Source: Pleomorphomonas sp. JP5 (lineage in GTDB: Bacteria; Pseudomonadota; Alphaproteobacteria; Rhizobiales; Pleomorphomonadaceae). From it: a stretch of 64,000 nucleotides of DNA. The stretch lies in contig NZ_JAMDLI010000008.1 in the NCBI RefSeq assembly GCF_023721815.1, positions 1-64,000 on the forward strand, given 5' to 3'. Positions 26,888-38,807 of the stretch are shown here, piece by piece (positions within the stretch are counted from its first letter, which is position 1; every line of letters begins with the position of its first letter). The translations under genes and the position numbers were made by a program. A model generated the notes under the pieces. That model did no database searches. It was not told where the DNA came from and saw only the letters and a program-made list of their open reading frames with translations.

Positions 26888-28087
26888 TCAACGTTCGACC
26901 AGCGCCACGCGGGCGTTGAACCAGTTCATCAGCGCAGCGGTGATGAGGCTCAGGGCAAGGTAGACCGCCATGGTGATGGCAATGACCTCGATGGCATGGC
27001 CGGTGATGTTGAGCGTGGAGCCGGCAAACACCGCCACCAGATCCGGATAGCCGATGGCCAACGCCAGGGACGAGTTCTTGGTCAGGTTGAGATACTGGCT
27101 GGTGAGCGGCGGGATGATGACGCGCATCGCCTGCGGCACGACGATGAGGCGCATGGTCTGGCGCGGGCGAAGGCCCAGCGAAAACGCTGCCTCGCTCTGC
27201 CCGGTCGACACCGCCAGAATGCCGGCTCGCACGGTTTCGGCGATGAAGGTGGCCGTATAAAGCGAGATGCCGAGCAGCATGGCGATCAGCTCGGGATGTA
27301 CGACCATGCCGCCAGCGAAGTTGAATCCCTTGAGCTCGGGAATCTCGAACGACAGCGGTGCGCCGAGGACCACGAAAAGCACGACTGGCAGTCCGACGAC
27401 AATTCCGAGCGAAGCACGGAACACCGGAAATGACTGACCGGTGGCGGCCTGGCGGTTCTTCGCCCAGCGGGCGATGGCCCATGCCAGCGCGACAGCAACC
27501 GGCACCGACCACATGACGATCTCGAAGCCTTCACCGGGGATCGGTCGTGGCATGGTCAGGCCACGATTGGAAAGATTGGCGGAAAACGGCAATACGTAGC
27601 CCTGCCGCGGACCGGGCAACACCGAGAGCACCGCCTTGTACCAGAACAGAAGCTGCAGCAGCAGCGGGACGTTGCGCAGCGTCTCGATATAGACGGTCGC
27701 CGCCCTTGCCAGCAGCCAGTTGCGGGACAAACGCGAAATGCCCACGACAAATCCGATGATCGTCGCCAGGATGATCCCGAGCACCGAAACGATGATGGTG
27801 TTGAGAAGACCGACCTTGAAGGCTTGTGCGTGCGAGGAATCCAGCGTGTAGTCGATGGGCTTCTGCGAAATGTCGAAGCCAGCCCGCATGTTGAGGAAGT
27901 CGAAGCCGAAGGGGATGTTGGCTGCGCGCAGGTTGGCGGCCGTGTTGTGAACCACCCAGACGGCGAACAGGATAAGGGCTAGCAGAACCAGTCCTTGAAA
28001 AACCCAGCCACGGATCGTCGCATCATAGAGGACGGCACGAACCCAGGACCGAGGTGTTTCGTCAGCCGTCTTGTCTCGGAGCGTCAT
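26888..28087 (-). CDS. aapQ: General L-amino-acid ABC importer permease AapQ
   Basis: The 399-residue permease of the polar amino acid class has an N-terminal membrane helix, a long periplasmic insert and the core motifs [18 protein letters not shown] and [19 protein letters not shown]. AapQ and AapM form the heterodimeric channel. The ATG at 28087 has GAGG six bases upstream and removes a 14-residue unlikely extension. It is separated from aapJ by 224 bases containing a hairpin, which probably lowers expression of the membrane genes relative to the binding protein. Confidence 0.93.
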   Translation of the reverse strand: MTLRDKTADETPRSWVRAVLYDATIRGWVFQGLVLLALILFAVWVVHNTAANLRAANIPFGFDFLNMRAGFDISQKPIDYTLDSSHAQAFKVGLLNTIIVSVLGIILATIIGFVVGISRLSRNWLLARAATVYIETLRNVPLLLQLLFWYKAVLSVLPGPRQGYVLPFSANLSNRGLTMPRPIPGEGFEIVMWSVPVAVALAWAIARWAKNRQAATGQSFPVFRASLGIVVGLPVVLFVVLGAPLSFEIPELKGFNFAGGMVVHPELIAMLLGISLYTATFIAETVRAGILAVSTGQSEAAFSLGLRPRQTMRLIVVPQAMRVIIPPLTSQYLNLTKNSSLALAIGYPDLVAVFAGSTLNITGHAIEVIAITMAVYLALSLITAALMNWFNARVALVER

Positions 28088-28271
28088 GTCAGGCCTCGAG
28101 AGAGGGCGCCCGGTCGGCGCCAAAAGCACGCTTCACTATGCAAAGGAAATGCCGCCACGGGTCACGCGCCCAGCAGGAGCGATAACCAACACTCGCGCAT
28201 CACCACATCCAGCCACGAACAAGCGCAGCCGGTCGCGACGCGAACCGATGCATTCCATTGTTCCGAAAGGA

Positions 28272-28299
28272 GGGAAAGCGCCGTTCAAGGCGCTTTCCC
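28272..28299 (-). terminator. Perfect 11-bp hairpin between aapJ and aapQ
   Basis: GGGAAAGCGCC (28272-28282) pairs with GGCGCTTTCCC (28289-28299) around GTTCAA. It lies 12 bases after the aapJ stop. The minus-strand tail TCCTTTCGG is a weak U-tract, fitting partial termination or 3' protection of the aapJ message. Confidence 0.6.
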
Positions 28300-28311
28300 C
28301 TGTCAGTTCAC

Positions 28312-29343
28312 TCAGCGGATCGGCGGGGCGTACTGCAGACCGCCCTTGGTCCACAGCGCATTTAGACCGCGAGCGATCTTGAGCGGCGAGCCTTCGCCGA
28401 CATTGCGCTCGAAGGACTCACCGTAATTGCCGACGCCCTTGATTATGTTGTAGGCCCAGTCCTTGGTGAGGCCGATCGGCGTACCGAAATCGACACCCTC
28501 GCCAACGCCGAGCAGGCGCTGAACCTCAGGATTCTCGGACGACTTCATCTCGTCCACATTGGCCTGGGTGACGCCGAACTCCTCGGCGATCAGCATGGCG
28601 TAGTGGCTCCAGCGAACGATGGACTCCCACTGGTCGTCGCCCTGGCGAACGGCCGGCCCGAGCGGCTCCTTGGAGATGATCTCCGGCAGAACGATGCTGT
28701 CGTCCGGATTGGTCATCTTGAGGCGGATCGAGTAGAGGCCGGAGGCGTCGGTGGTGTACGCATCGCAGCGGCCGGCATCATAGGCGGCATCCGCCTCTTC
28801 CTGCTTCTCGAAGACGACGGCATTGAACGTCATGCCGTTCGACTTGAAATAGTCGGCGAGGTTGAGCTCGGTGGTCGTGCCGGACTGCACACAGACCGAC
28901 GCGCCATTCAGGTCCTTGGCGGAGGAGACGCCGAGCGCCTTCTTCACCATGAAGCCCTGGCCATCGTAATAGTTGACGCCGGTGAAGGTGATGCCGAGCT
29001 GCGTGTCGCGGCTCATGGTGTTGGTCGAGTTGCGGGCCAGCATGTCGATTTCTTTCGACTGCAGGGCCGTGAAGCGCTCCTTGGCCGAGAGGCCGGTGTA
29101 CTTCACCTTGGACGGATCCCCAAACACCGCAGCGGCAACGGCACGGCAAGCGTCGACATCGAGCCCCTTCCAGTTGCCGGCATCGTCCGGCGCACCAAAA
29201 CCGGCAAGACCGGCACCGTTGACACCGCACTGCACAAAGCCTTTGGCCTTGACATCATCAAGAGTGCCCGCGGAAGCGGCAACAGCACCCGCCCCCAGGA
29301 AAACGGCGCCAAGAAGCAGAGTCTTGAATGTGTTGGAACGCAT
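28312..29343 (-). CDS. aapJ: General L-amino-acid periplasmic binding protein AapJ
   Basis: The 343-residue exported family 3 solute-binding protein has signal peptide MRSNTFKTLLLGAVFLGAGAVAASA (about 25 residues). The mature protein has typical AapJ segments such as QCGVNGAGLAGFGAPD, GNWKGLDVDACRAVAAAVFG and the C-terminal KGVGNYGESFERNVG. The start ATG has GGGGAG seven bases upstream. It is the first gene of aapJQMP, with a 575-base upstream region likely to carry nitrogen-responsive control. Confidence 0.94.
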   Translation of the reverse strand: MRSNTFKTLLLGAVFLGAGAVAASAGTLDDVKAKGFVQCGVNGAGLAGFGAPDDAGNWKGLDVDACRAVAAAVFGDPSKVKYTGLSAKERFTALQSKEIDMLARNSTNTMSRDTQLGITFTGVNYYDGQGFMVKKALGVSSAKDLNGASVCVQSGTTTELNLADYFKSNGMTFNAVVFEKQEEADAAYDAGRCDAYTTDASGLYSIRLKMTNPDDSIVLPEIISKEPLGPAVRQGDDQWESIVRWSHYAMLIAEEFGVTQANVDEMKSSENPEVQRLLGVGEGVDFGTPIGLTKDWAYNIIKGVGNYGESFERNVGEGSPLKIARGLNALWTKGGLQYAPPIR

Positions 29344-29918
29344 GAATGTCTCCCCTGATGACCAAGAGGCGCGGCGTGTGGGTGCTATTTTTCTTGTCGA
29401 CACCCGCTTCGATCGTCGAGCGCCCGAAGCGCACCCAATCCACCGAGCCTCACTCAAAGCAACTCCCACAGGAACCCCACCGCAAACAAAGCCGTGGAAT
29501 AGAAACCGATGAAAGCCGCTCCACGCCCGCCAAACCAGCGAGCTTCTCAACTACTAGATTACAAATTATGCCGATGGTCAATCGCAAAGCGCCTCAAATT
29601 GACCACAAACTACACATGCGCAAATGATAATCGAAACGCCGCCTACATAATATGCAACCAGGTTATTTTTTATCCATAGACCCTGTTGCTTAAGATAAAC
29701 TCGAGCAGCGAACCAGCACAACACGAGAACCGCCCTGCGGAAAACTGGAAAAGGGCCGCGCGAGCGCCACGTGTTTCCACGTAGAAGATCGTAACCTTGG
29801 GTTTTTACGCATCACCACGCTCCGCACGCGCCGGCGTTGCCGTCGACGACAGACAGAGCTAGAGCGCCACCCGGCCATGGCGACCGCGCTCAGAGCTCAT
29901 CACTTGGTCCAATAGGAC
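29344..29918. other. Upstream region of aapJ, AT-rich, no gene
   Basis: No credible coding frame. The part from about 29540 to 29710 is clearly richer in A and T than its surroundings and is a natural place for aap promoters and regulators. It contains the inverted repeat listed at 29575-29605. Confidence 0.6.
29575..29605. promoter_or_regulatory. Inverted repeat TGGTCAAT-N15-ATTGACCA upstream of aapJ
   Basis: TGGTCAAT (29575-29582) and ATTGACCA (29598-29605) are perfectly complementary, 23 bases start to start. It sits in the AT-rich region about 230 bases before aapJ. It could be a dimer operator or the stem of a leader structure; the regulator is unknown. Confidence 0.35.
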
Positions 29919-30740
29919 TCAGGCCTTGGGCTGGAAGGTGTGCTCCAATCCAGGAAAGCTGCGCGCCTTGACCTCTTCGGCATAGGCGGCAGCCGCCTTG
30001 GACACTTCGGTTCCGAGATCGGCAAACCGCTTCACGTGACGGGGAATGAACTCGTTGTAGAGACCGAGCATGTCCTCGCTGACCAGGATCTGGCCGTCGC
30101 ATTGGGGCGATGCACCAATGCCGATCACGGGGATCGGCGATTCCGCGGCGATCTCGCGAGCCAGCGGCTCCATGGTCCCTTCCAACACGAACGCAAAGGC
30201 GCCGGCTTCGGCGACGGTGCGGGCGTCAGCCTTGATCTTGGCGGCCTGGAACTGGTTGCGCCCTTGCGTCTTGTAGCCGCCGTAGACATTGACCATCTGC
30301 GGCGTCAGGCCGATATGGCCGAGCACCGGAACACCGCGCTCGGTCAGAAAGCGGATGGTCTCGCCCATCTCTTCGCCGCCCTCGAGCTTCACGGCCTGGG
30401 CGCCCGTCTCGGCGAGAACGCGCGAGGCCGAGCGGAAAGCCTGCTCGCGACCTTCCTGGTAGGAGCCGAAGGGCATGTCGACGACCACAAGCGACGTCGT
30501 CGACCCGCGCACCACCGCCGCGCCATGGGCGATCATCAGGTCAAGCGTCACCGGCAAGGTCGTCTCGAAACCATAGACAACCATGCCGAGCGAGTCGCCG
30601 ATCAGCAGGAAATCGACATGCGGGTCCAGCAAGGCAGCCATCGGCGCCGTATAGGCCGTGAGGCTGACGATCGGGCGCACGCCCTTCAGAGCCTTGATGT
30701 CGGCGACCGAGACGCGGCGGGAGCGGACAGGAGCACTCAT
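29919..30740 (-). CDS. panB: 3-methyl-2-oxobutanoate hydroxymethyltransferase
   Basis: The enzyme adds a hydroxymethyl group from 5,10-methylene-THF to ketoisovalerate, the first step of pantothenate synthesis. The 273-residue protein shows [48 protein letters not shown] and GHIGLTPQ, all family hallmarks of the TIM barrel and Mg site. AGGAGG precedes the ATG. It lies 38 bases downstream of panC on the same strand, forming a panC-panB operon. Confidence 0.96.
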   Translation of the reverse strand: MSAPVRSRRVSVADIKALKGVRPIVSLTAYTAPMAALLDPHVDFLLIGDSLGMVVYGFETTLPVTLDLMIAHGAAVVRGSTTSLVVVDMPFGSYQEGREQAFRSASRVLAETGAQAVKLEGGEEMGETIRFLTERGVPVLGHIGLTPQMVNVYGGYKTQGRNQFQAAKIKADARTVAEAGAFAFVLEGTMEPLAREIAAESPIPVIGIGASPQCDGQILVSEDMLGLYNEFIPRHVKRFADLGTEVSKAAAAYAEEVKARSFPGLEHTFQPKA

Positions 30741-30778
30741 GTCAAAACCTCCTGGACCGAGGTCCGGGTTGTGTCTCT

Positions 30779-31639
30779 TCAGGGAACGGTGACGACGCGC
30801 TGATCGATGAGGCGCGTGCGGCCGATACGGACGGCGATCATAAGGGCAATTGCCGGAGGCGGCGCCTTGGGATCGACCGGCTCAAGCGTGTCCGCCGCTG
30901 CCACGGCGACGAGATCCGGCTCGGCGAGCGGCTCCGCATCCAGAACCCCGAGGATGATCGCTTCGATCTTTCCAGCGTCCACGAGACCGGCACCGATGGC
31001 TTCGGCGGCCGCTGCGAGTGAGCGACTGAGCACAGGTGCGGCAGCGCGCTCTTCGGCCGACAGGTAGACGTTGCGTGACGACAGCGCGACACCGTCGACA
31101 TCGCGCACGGTCGGTACGCCGACGATCTCCAACTGGAACGAAAGATCGGCGACCATGCGCCGGATCACCTGAAGCTGCTGATAGTCCTTTTCGCCGAAGT
31201 AGGCGCGGTCCGGCTGAACGATATTGAACAGCTTGCCGACAACCGTCGCAACACCGCGGAAGTGACCGGGCCTTCGCTCCCCTTCCATGCGAGCCGAAAG
31301 ACTTTCCACCTCTATGTGGGTGACGATCGGACGCGCGTACATTTCCTCGACCGGCGGCGCGAACACGATGTCGGCGCCATGGGCGGCCAGCAACGTGCGA
31401 TCGGCGTCAAGGTCGCGCGGATAGCGAGCGAAATCCTCGTTGGGGCCGAACTGCAGCGGATTGACGAACACCGATGTCACGACAATGTCGTTGTCAGCCC
31501 TTGCCCGATCGACAAGGCTGGCATGGCCACGGTGAAGGTATCCCATGGTCGGGACCAGACCGACACTCTTCCCCGCGTATCGCGCCGATCTCAGTCGCTC
31601 ACGGAGTTCGGCAATCGTGGTCACGGTTTCGAGCGGCAA
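30779..31639 (-). CDS. panC: Pantothenate synthetase
   Basis: The enzyme joins pantoate and beta-alanine with ATP. The 286-residue protein has the HIGH-like nucleotide motif HRGH (36-39) within [10 protein letters not shown], then [31 protein letters not shown] and the KMSKS-like loop LSSRNVYL. The start codon is TTG at 31639, supported by GGAGG five bases upstream. It is the first gene of the panCB operon, divergent from the TadG-like gene. Confidence 0.95.
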   Translation of the reverse strand: MPLETVTTIAELRERLRSARYAGKSVGLVPTMGYLHRGHASLVDRARADNDIVVTSVFVNPLQFGPNEDFARYPRDLDADRTLLAAHGADIVFAPPVEEMYARPIVTHIEVESLSARMEGERRPGHFRGVATVVGKLFNIVQPDRAYFGEKDYQQLQVIRRMVADLSFQLEIVGVPTVRDVDGVALSSRNVYLSAEERAAAPVLSRSLAAAAEAIGAGLVDAGKIEAIILGVLDAEPLAEPDLVAVAAADTLEPVDPKAPPPAIALMIAVRIGRTRLIDQRVVTVP

Positions 31640-31949
31640 TCTTACCTCCGGCGCCTTCGCTTGGTGCGTCCTTTTACTGCCGTCAAAAACGCTTTGTCAC
31701 CCAAGAATTGGGCAGGCTGCGAAAAAGCCAGCCAGCGATCTCGACCGCAGATCGACCGAAAGTGATCGGAGCCGCGTCTTTGATCGGAGATGCGTAAAGT
31801 TTTAGCCATTTGTTGATAGAATTATTCATCTCGTAACGTTCAAGGTGGCACAAAAGGCTTCTCAGCCCGGCTTTTGCCGAGTGAGTGAAAACGATATTCA
31901 CAGGTTGCGCCGCGCCCGCGCCGCCGCCTGGAACTGAATGAGGTGCATG
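31640..31949. other. Divergent promoter region between panC and the TadG-like gene
   Basis: 310 bases with no credible gene. It holds the panC ribosome-binding site at the left end and GAGG for the TadG-like gene at the right. A short repeat TGATCGGAG occurs near 31763 and 31781. I cannot assign a promoter with confidence. Confidence 0.5.
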
Positions 31950-33212
31950 ATGTCTCGCCACCGTAGTCTCGAACGGTTCTCGCCTTTCGATCCGCGAGCC
32001 TTGGCGGTGGATATCAAGGGCTCGATCGGCGTCATCATGGCGATTGCGTTGGTGGTGCTGATCGTGGCGGTTGGCGCCGCCGTCGATCTCGCCCAGGCGC
32101 TGCGCGCAAGGGAGATCCTTCAGGGCGCTCTCGACCAGGCAACCATCCGCGCCGCTCTGACCACCGGTCCGGGCTATGTCGAAGCGGGCCGCGCGACCCT
32201 TGCCGCAAATCTGGCGGACACCGGCGTCGCCGAAGAGAATCTCGGGTCCAGCTTCGTCCGCAACGCCGACGGCAGCGTTTCCGGCACTGCGACCGTCACC
32301 GTACCGCTGTCTTTCATGGGAATTGTCGGCAAGAACGACATGTCGGTCGGTGTCGCCGCCAAGGCAACGCCGAAGACGGCAACGACCACCACCCCGTCGG
32401 GTACGGTCTGCATCCTGCTCACCTCGAAGAACTCGCAGGCACTGCTTGTCAACACCGGCGCCACGATCAAGGCTCCAGACTGCGAAATCCACGTGCAATC
32501 GAGCGCGGGCACCGCGGCCATCTTCAACGGCGGCTCCACGATCAACTCGAAGAAGATCTGCATCAAGAGCGCCAGCATCATCGACAACGGCGGCACACAT
32601 CCCAACCTTGAAAAGGGTTGCTCACCCGCCAGCGATCCCTATGCCGGATCACTGCCTGCCATTACGATAGGCGCCTGCGACTACAACAGCCGAAACATCG
32701 ATAAAGAAGCCTACACGTTTGAGCCCGGAGTGCATTGCGGCGGCGTCAACTTCAACAGATCGAACACTGTAGCTACATTCAAACCCGGTCTTTACATCAT
32801 CAAGGGCGGGGACTGGAATATCCAGGGAACGCTGAGAGGAACCGACGTCACCTTCTATTTCGCGGATACGTCGAAGTTTCAGTTCAACTCCGGCGCCGCG
32901 ACCTATCTCAAGGCTCCAACCAGCGGCCCCTATGCCAACATCCTGATGTTCGAGACCACGGCCAACAGCAGGATGACGCAATGGCCATGGAATGACAGTC
33001 CAGGGCATGAGCTTTCCGGTCTCATCCATCTTCCGAGTCGGCAGCTGACCATGAACGCCGGCATGACCGCCTCGCTCGACAAGATGACCATCGTCGCCGA
33101 CAGCCTGATCCTGAACCAGACCAACTGGAACCTGGCCCCCGACGTGACGGCCATTTCCAACGGCTCGACGAAGACAACAACCACGACCAGTGGCGTCTTC
33201 CTGTCGCACTGA
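31950..33212 (+). CDS. Orphan TadG-like pilus/secretion-associated membrane protein
   Basis: The 420-residue protein has an N-terminal membrane helix (about 25-47, GSIGVIMAIALVVLIVAVGAAVDLA) of the TadE/TadG type that anchors Flp-pilus pseudopilins. The rest, about 370 residues, is predicted outside, rich in small, polar and beta-prone residues, with cysteine-containing segments (VCILL, PDCEIHV, GACDYN, GVHCGGV) and a threonine-rich C-terminus. In-frame ATGs exist at 31938, 31947 and 31950; GAGG fits the last best. No other tad genes (tadA-C, rcpA, cpaF) are nearby. Function beyond anchoring is unknown; a surface or adhesive role is possible. Confidence 0.75.
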   Translation: MSRHRSLERFSPFDPRALAVDIKGSIGVIMAIALVVLIVAVGAAVDLAQALRAREILQGALDQATIRAALTTGPGYVEAGRATLAANLADTGVAEENLGSSFVRNADGSVSGTATVTVPLSFMGIVGKNDMSVGVAAKATPKTATTTTPSGTVCILLTSKNSQALLVNTGATIKAPDCEIHVQSSAGTAAIFNGGSTINSKKICIKSASIIDNGGTHPNLEKGCSPASDPYAGSLPAITIGACDYNSRNIDKEAYTFEPGVHCGGVNFNRSNTVATFKPGLYIIKGGDWNIQGTLRGTDVTFYFADTSKFQFNSGAATYLKAPTSGPYANILMFETTANSRMTQWPWNDSPGHELSGLIHLPSRQLTMNAGMTASLDKMTIVADSLILNQTNWNLAPDVTAISNGSTKTTTTTSGVFLSH

Positions 33213-33217
33213 CGAAA

Positions 33218-33243
33218 AAGCCCGGAGCTACAGCCCCGGGCTT
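33218..33243. terminator. Bidirectional terminator between the TadG-like gene and pgm
   Basis: AAGCCCGG (33218-33225) pairs with CCGGGCTT (33236-33243). On the minus strand the stem runs into CTTTTTC, a good terminator for pgm, whose stop is 28 bases away. On the plus strand it follows the TadG-like stop by five bases. Confidence 0.8.
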
Positions 33244-33270
33244 CGGTCCTCTCAGGAAACACGCCGCCCC

Positions 33271-34908
<1,638 letters not shown>

Positions 34909-34946
34909 TCACTCCCCGAGAGGCAATGTCATCCTATATCAATTTC

Positions 34947-37061
34947 TCAGGCCTTTACCTCGACGAAAGCGAGGAAGGTGCGCCCCGGAACCTCGACCGC
35001 CTGCCAGGCGCGGCGCGGTGTCGCGGCTGCGGGACGCCCGGTCGGCATGTCAGACGTCAGGATCGGCTTCCAGCTATGCTCTTCGCGCGTCGGCGGCAGG
35101 TGAAACCGTCGGTTGGCGCGGTGGGCATTCAGCATGAGATAGACAGCCTCGCCATCCGCCTCGACATGCGGCAACGCCGAATCGCGCAACAACACGCCAA
35201 ACGCCTTGCACTCATGGCTGTTCCAGTCGCCGCTCGTCATCGGTCGCCCGGAAACGGCAATCCATTCGACGTCCGACAGGTCGTCCTGCGGCCTTGGCGC
35301 TCCATGCAGGAAGCGCGTCTGCCGGAAAACCGGATGTGACTTCCTCAGACGGACGACATAGGCCACGAAGTTCGCCAGCTCCACGTCGTCGGCTTGGCTC
35401 CATGTCACCCAGCCGACCGGATTGTCCTGACAGTAAGCATTGTTGTTTCCGAACTGGCTGTTGGCCAGCTCGTCACCCGCCAGCAACATCGGCGTGCCCT
35501 GCGACAGAAGCAGCGTTGCAAGCATGTTGCGCATCTGCCGCTTGCGCGTGGCGACGATGACCGGATCGGCCGAAGGCCCTTCGGTTCCATAGTTGGCGGA
35601 ATGATTGTCGGAATGACCGTCCCTGTTGTCTTCGAGATTGGCTTCGTTGTGCTTGGCCGCATAGGAAACCAGGTCTCTCAGCGTGAAACCGTCATGCGCC
35701 GTAATGAAGTTGACGGACGCCGAGGGGCGACGATTGGATCGATCGAAACGATCGGGCGAGCCCAGAAGACGTGCGGCCAGTTCGGGCGCCACCAGTTCGT
35801 CGCCGCGCCAGAAGGCGCGTACCGTGTCGCGGAAACGGTCGTTCCACTCGGAGAAGCCGGGCGGGAAGTTGCCGAGCTGATACCCGCCGGGCCCGATGTC
35901 CCACGGTTCGGCGATCAGCTTCACGGTCGACAGCAGCGGGTCTTGACGCAGGGCCGTCAAGAAGCGGCCCTCAGGGTCGAAGCCTTGTGGTTCGCGCCCG
36001 ACCGAGGTTGCGAGATCGAAGCGGAAGCCGTCGACGCCGATCGCCTCGACCCAGTAGCGGAGCGAGTCCAGAATCATCTGGGTTACGCGCGGATGGCCGG
36101 CATTCAGCGTGTTGCCGGTCCCGGTGTCGTTGATGTACCAGCGCGGACGATCGGGATTGAGCCGGTAGTAGCTGGCGTTGTCGATGCCACGAAAGCTCAA
36201 GGTCGGTCCGAACTGATCGACCTCGCCGGTGTGGTTGTAGACGACGTCGAGCAGGACTTCGATGCCCGCCTCGTGCAGGGCGCGCACCATGTCGCGCACG
36301 CGATCGATGACCGATGCATCCCGGGCGCCATGATCGTAACGCGGCTCCGGCGAGAAGTAGCAGAGCGGCGAGTAGCCCCAGTAGTTGACCAACCCCTTGC
36401 GGGTCAAGAAACCGTCGTCGACGAAGGCCTGGATGGGCATCAGCTCGATCGCGGTTATGCCGAGCTTCGTGAGATGCTCGATGGTCTCCGGCGCACCAAG
36501 TCCTTCGTAGGTGCCAACCTTGGCGCGCGGCAACCGAGGCATCTGCATGGTCAACCCGCGAACATGGGCCTCGTAGATCACAGTGTCGCGCCAAGGACGC
36601 TCCGGCCGGAAGCTGACGCAGGGTGGCACCTTGGAATCGATGACCAGCGCCTTCGGCACGACTCGGGCGCTGTCACGAGTGTCGAAGCTGGCATCGTCAA
36701 GCGTCACCGGCTGATAGCCGGCCATAAGGTCGTTCGAGCGCAGCCGCCCCGTAAGAACCTTGGCATAGGGATCGATCACCAGCTTGTGCGGGTTGAACCG
36801 ATGCCCTCGCTCCGGATCATAAGGGCCGTGAACACGGAAGCCATAGGGGGTGCCGATGCCAATTCCCGAAACGTAACCGTGAAAGACCTCGTCGGTGCAT
36901 TCGGGCAACGTCAGACGCGCGTGCTCGAAGCCGGTAAGCGGCTCGAACAGGCAGACGTCGACGCGCGTCGCATTGGCCGAGAAAATGGCGAAGTTCACGC
37001 CATCCCCGTCGAACTGTGCACCAAGGGGATACGGCCGCCCGGACCGGATCGTCACCGTCAT
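34947..37061 (-). CDS. glgX: Glycogen debranching enzyme GlgX
   Basis: The 704-residue GH13 isoamylase-type enzyme hydrolyses alpha-1,6 branches in phosphorylase-trimmed glycogen. It has an N-terminal CBM48-like domain (GRPYPLGAQFDGDGVNFAIFS), the barrel motif DVVYNHTGE, the nucleophile motif GVDGFRFDLAT, the acid region AEPWDIGPGGYQLG and FITAHDGFTL. TGAGG precedes the ATG, six bases after the glgA stop, so the two are coupled. Confidence 0.95.
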   Translation of the reverse strand: MTVTIRSGRPYPLGAQFDGDGVNFAIFSANATRVDVCLFEPLTGFEHARLTLPECTDEVFHGYVSGIGIGTPYGFRVHGPYDPERGHRFNPHKLVIDPYAKVLTGRLRSNDLMAGYQPVTLDDASFDTRDSARVVPKALVIDSKVPPCVSFRPERPWRDTVIYEAHVRGLTMQMPRLPRAKVGTYEGLGAPETIEHLTKLGITAIELMPIQAFVDDGFLTRKGLVNYWGYSPLCYFSPEPRYDHGARDASVIDRVRDMVRALHEAGIEVLLDVVYNHTGEVDQFGPTLSFRGIDNASYYRLNPDRPRWYINDTGTGNTLNAGHPRVTQMILDSLRYWVEAIGVDGFRFDLATSVGREPQGFDPEGRFLTALRQDPLLSTVKLIAEPWDIGPGGYQLGNFPPGFSEWNDRFRDTVRAFWRGDELVAPELAARLLGSPDRFDRSNRRPSASVNFITAHDGFTLRDLVSYAAKHNEANLEDNRDGHSDNHSANYGTEGPSADPVIVATRKRQMRNMLATLLLSQGTPMLLAGDELANSQFGNNNAYCQDNPVGWVTWSQADDVELANFVAYVVRLRKSHPVFRQTRFLHGAPRPQDDLSDVEWIAVSGRPMTSGDWNSHECKAFGVLLRDSALPHVEADGEAVYLMLNAHRANRRFHLPPTREEHSWKPILTSDMPTGRPAAATPRRAWQAVEVPGRTFLAFVEVKA

Positions 37062-37067
37062 GGGACC

Positions 37068-38519
37068 TCAGATGCCCTCGGTCGTCAGCTCGCGGTAGAG
37101 CGCGACGTAGTCGGGCGCCGAGTCCTCCCAACCGACGGGATGGGCCATCGCCCGCGCCTGCAGCGCTCGCCAGACTTTCTTGTTGTGGAAGAGATCGAAC
37201 AGGCGCTCGATGGCGAAACCGAGACCACCGGCCGAGACCGGCGCGAACTGGATCCCGGTGGCCGTTCCCGCCCGAACCGAAGCGTCGTTGGCGTCGATCA
37301 CCGTATCGGCAAGCCCCCCCGTGCGCGCCACAACCGGGATGGTGCCGTAACGAAGACCGTAAAGCTGCGTGAGGCCACAGGGCTCGAAGCGCGACGGAAC
37401 GAGGATCGCATCGGCGCCGGCCTGCATGGCGTGACTGAGCGGCTCGCTATAGCCAATGTGGACGGCCACGGAACCCGGATTGGTCGAGGCCGCTTCAACA
37501 AAGGCGCGCTCCATGCTCTGCTCGCCGGTACCGAGGACGGCGAGCTGTCCGCCGCGACGCAGGATGCCTTCAAGGTTGGGCAGCAGCATGTCCAGGCCCT
37601 TTTGGCCAGTGAGCCGACTGACGACGATCATCAGCGGCGCGTCCGGATCGACGCGAAGCCCCATGCGGGTTTGAAGCTCCGTCTTGCAGACCGCCTTGCC
37701 GGCCATCTTTCGAGCGCTGTAGTTGGCGGCAATCAGCGGATCGGTAGCCGGATCCCAGCTCTTGGTGTCGATCCCGTTGACGATGCCGCTCAGCACGCTG
37801 GCGCGCTCGTTGAGCACGCCTTCCATGCCGAAGCCGAACTCCTGCGTGCGCAGCTCACGGGCGTAAGTGGGACTAACCGTGGTCAAGCGATCGGAGAACA
37901 CGAGCCCGCCCTTCAGGAAGGAGCAGTAACCGTAATACTCGAGCCCAGCCGGCGTGTAGAAACTCGAAGGCAGTCCAAAGGTATCGAAATCCGCTCGACC
38001 GCAGATGCCCTGGAAGGCAACGTTGTGAATGGTGAAGACGGTCTTCGGCCGCCCTTCGGCCGGACCGGCCAGAAGATAGGGAGCAACGAGTCCCGCCTGC
38101 CAGTCATGACAATGAACGATCGCCGGCTTCCAGTCGCCGACTCCATGCCGCCCGACAGCGGCGCCAATCGCCGACAATGCGGCGAAGCGGCGGGTGTTGT
38201 CCCACCAGTCGTTGCCGTCGGGCCCGAGATACGGGTTGCCGGGCCGGTCATAGAGATGGTCGACATCGAGAGCCAGCACCTTCAGCCCGTCCGGCGTCTG
38301 CCCCGCCAGCAGCCGTCCAGATCCGCCGAACACGTCGGGATAGGTGGCAACTTCCTCGACGCCCTGAAGATGACCGACCACACCGGGATAAGCCGGCATC
38401 AGAACACGGACATCGCAGCCCAAGGCGGCGAGCGCCAACGGCAGAGCTCCCGCAACGTCGGCTAGACCGCCCGTCTTGATCAGCGGATAGCATTCGGAGG
38501 CAACGAATAAGACGCGCAC
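37068..38519 (-). CDS. glgA: Glycogen synthase (ADP-glucose)
   Basis: The 483-residue GT5 glucosyltransferase extends alpha-1,4-glucan from ADP-glucose. It has the N-terminal KTGGLADV loop binding ADP-glucose (15-22), the C-terminal EX7E region (PSRFEPCGLTQLYGLRYGTIPV) and TGGLADTV. The start codon is GTG at 38519, supported by GGGGTGAT upstream. Bacterial glgA genes often use this arrangement behind glgC; here 288 bases without a gene separate it from glgC. Confidence 0.95.
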   Translation of the reverse strand: MRVLFVASECYPLIKTGGLADVAGALPLALAALGCDVRVLMPAYPGVVGHLQGVEEVATYPDVFGGSGRLLAGQTPDGLKVLALDVDHLYDRPGNPYLGPDGNDWWDNTRRFAALSAIGAAVGRHGVGDWKPAIVHCHDWQAGLVAPYLLAGPAEGRPKTVFTIHNVAFQGICGRADFDTFGLPSSFYTPAGLEYYGYCSFLKGGLVFSDRLTTVSPTYARELRTQEFGFGMEGVLNERASVLSGIVNGIDTKSWDPATDPLIAANYSARKMAGKAVCKTELQTRMGLRVDPDAPLMIVVSRLTGQKGLDMLLPNLEGILRRGGQLAVLGTGEQSMERAFVEAASTNPGSVAVHIGYSEPLSHAMQAGADAILVPSRFEPCGLTQLYGLRYGTIPVVARTGGLADTVIDANDASVRAGTATGIQFAPVSAGGLGFAIERLFDLFHNKKVWRALQARAMAHPVGWEDSAPDYVALYRELTTEGI

Positions 38520-38807
38520 TTGATCACCCCGACAGGTTATGCCAACTCGCCAAGATGCTGACGCATCCGCTCGTTGAAGTCATCACGATTTTCTCATTCC
38601 AGCCAAGGGCATGAGAAATCCGGGACCGGAATACCGAGCGCCAGCCTGAGCGATGCCCGATCACGTCCGCGCACGGCGGAACGGAATGCAGCCAAACCTT
38701 TTCACGCGGAGACGCCGCCTTCGGCGGTTTGCCGGCGGCGACGCCAATCCCGAGAAGGGATGGGGAGCGGGTTTTGCCACGCCCCCGAGCTATTTTCAAC
38801 GTCGCGG

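Noticed and set aside
35394-38465. Plus-strand open frame of 1023 codons
   Set aside because: It is antisense to glgX and glgA, which are complete and clearly recognised. Long antisense frames are expected at this GC content, and the translation shows no family motif.
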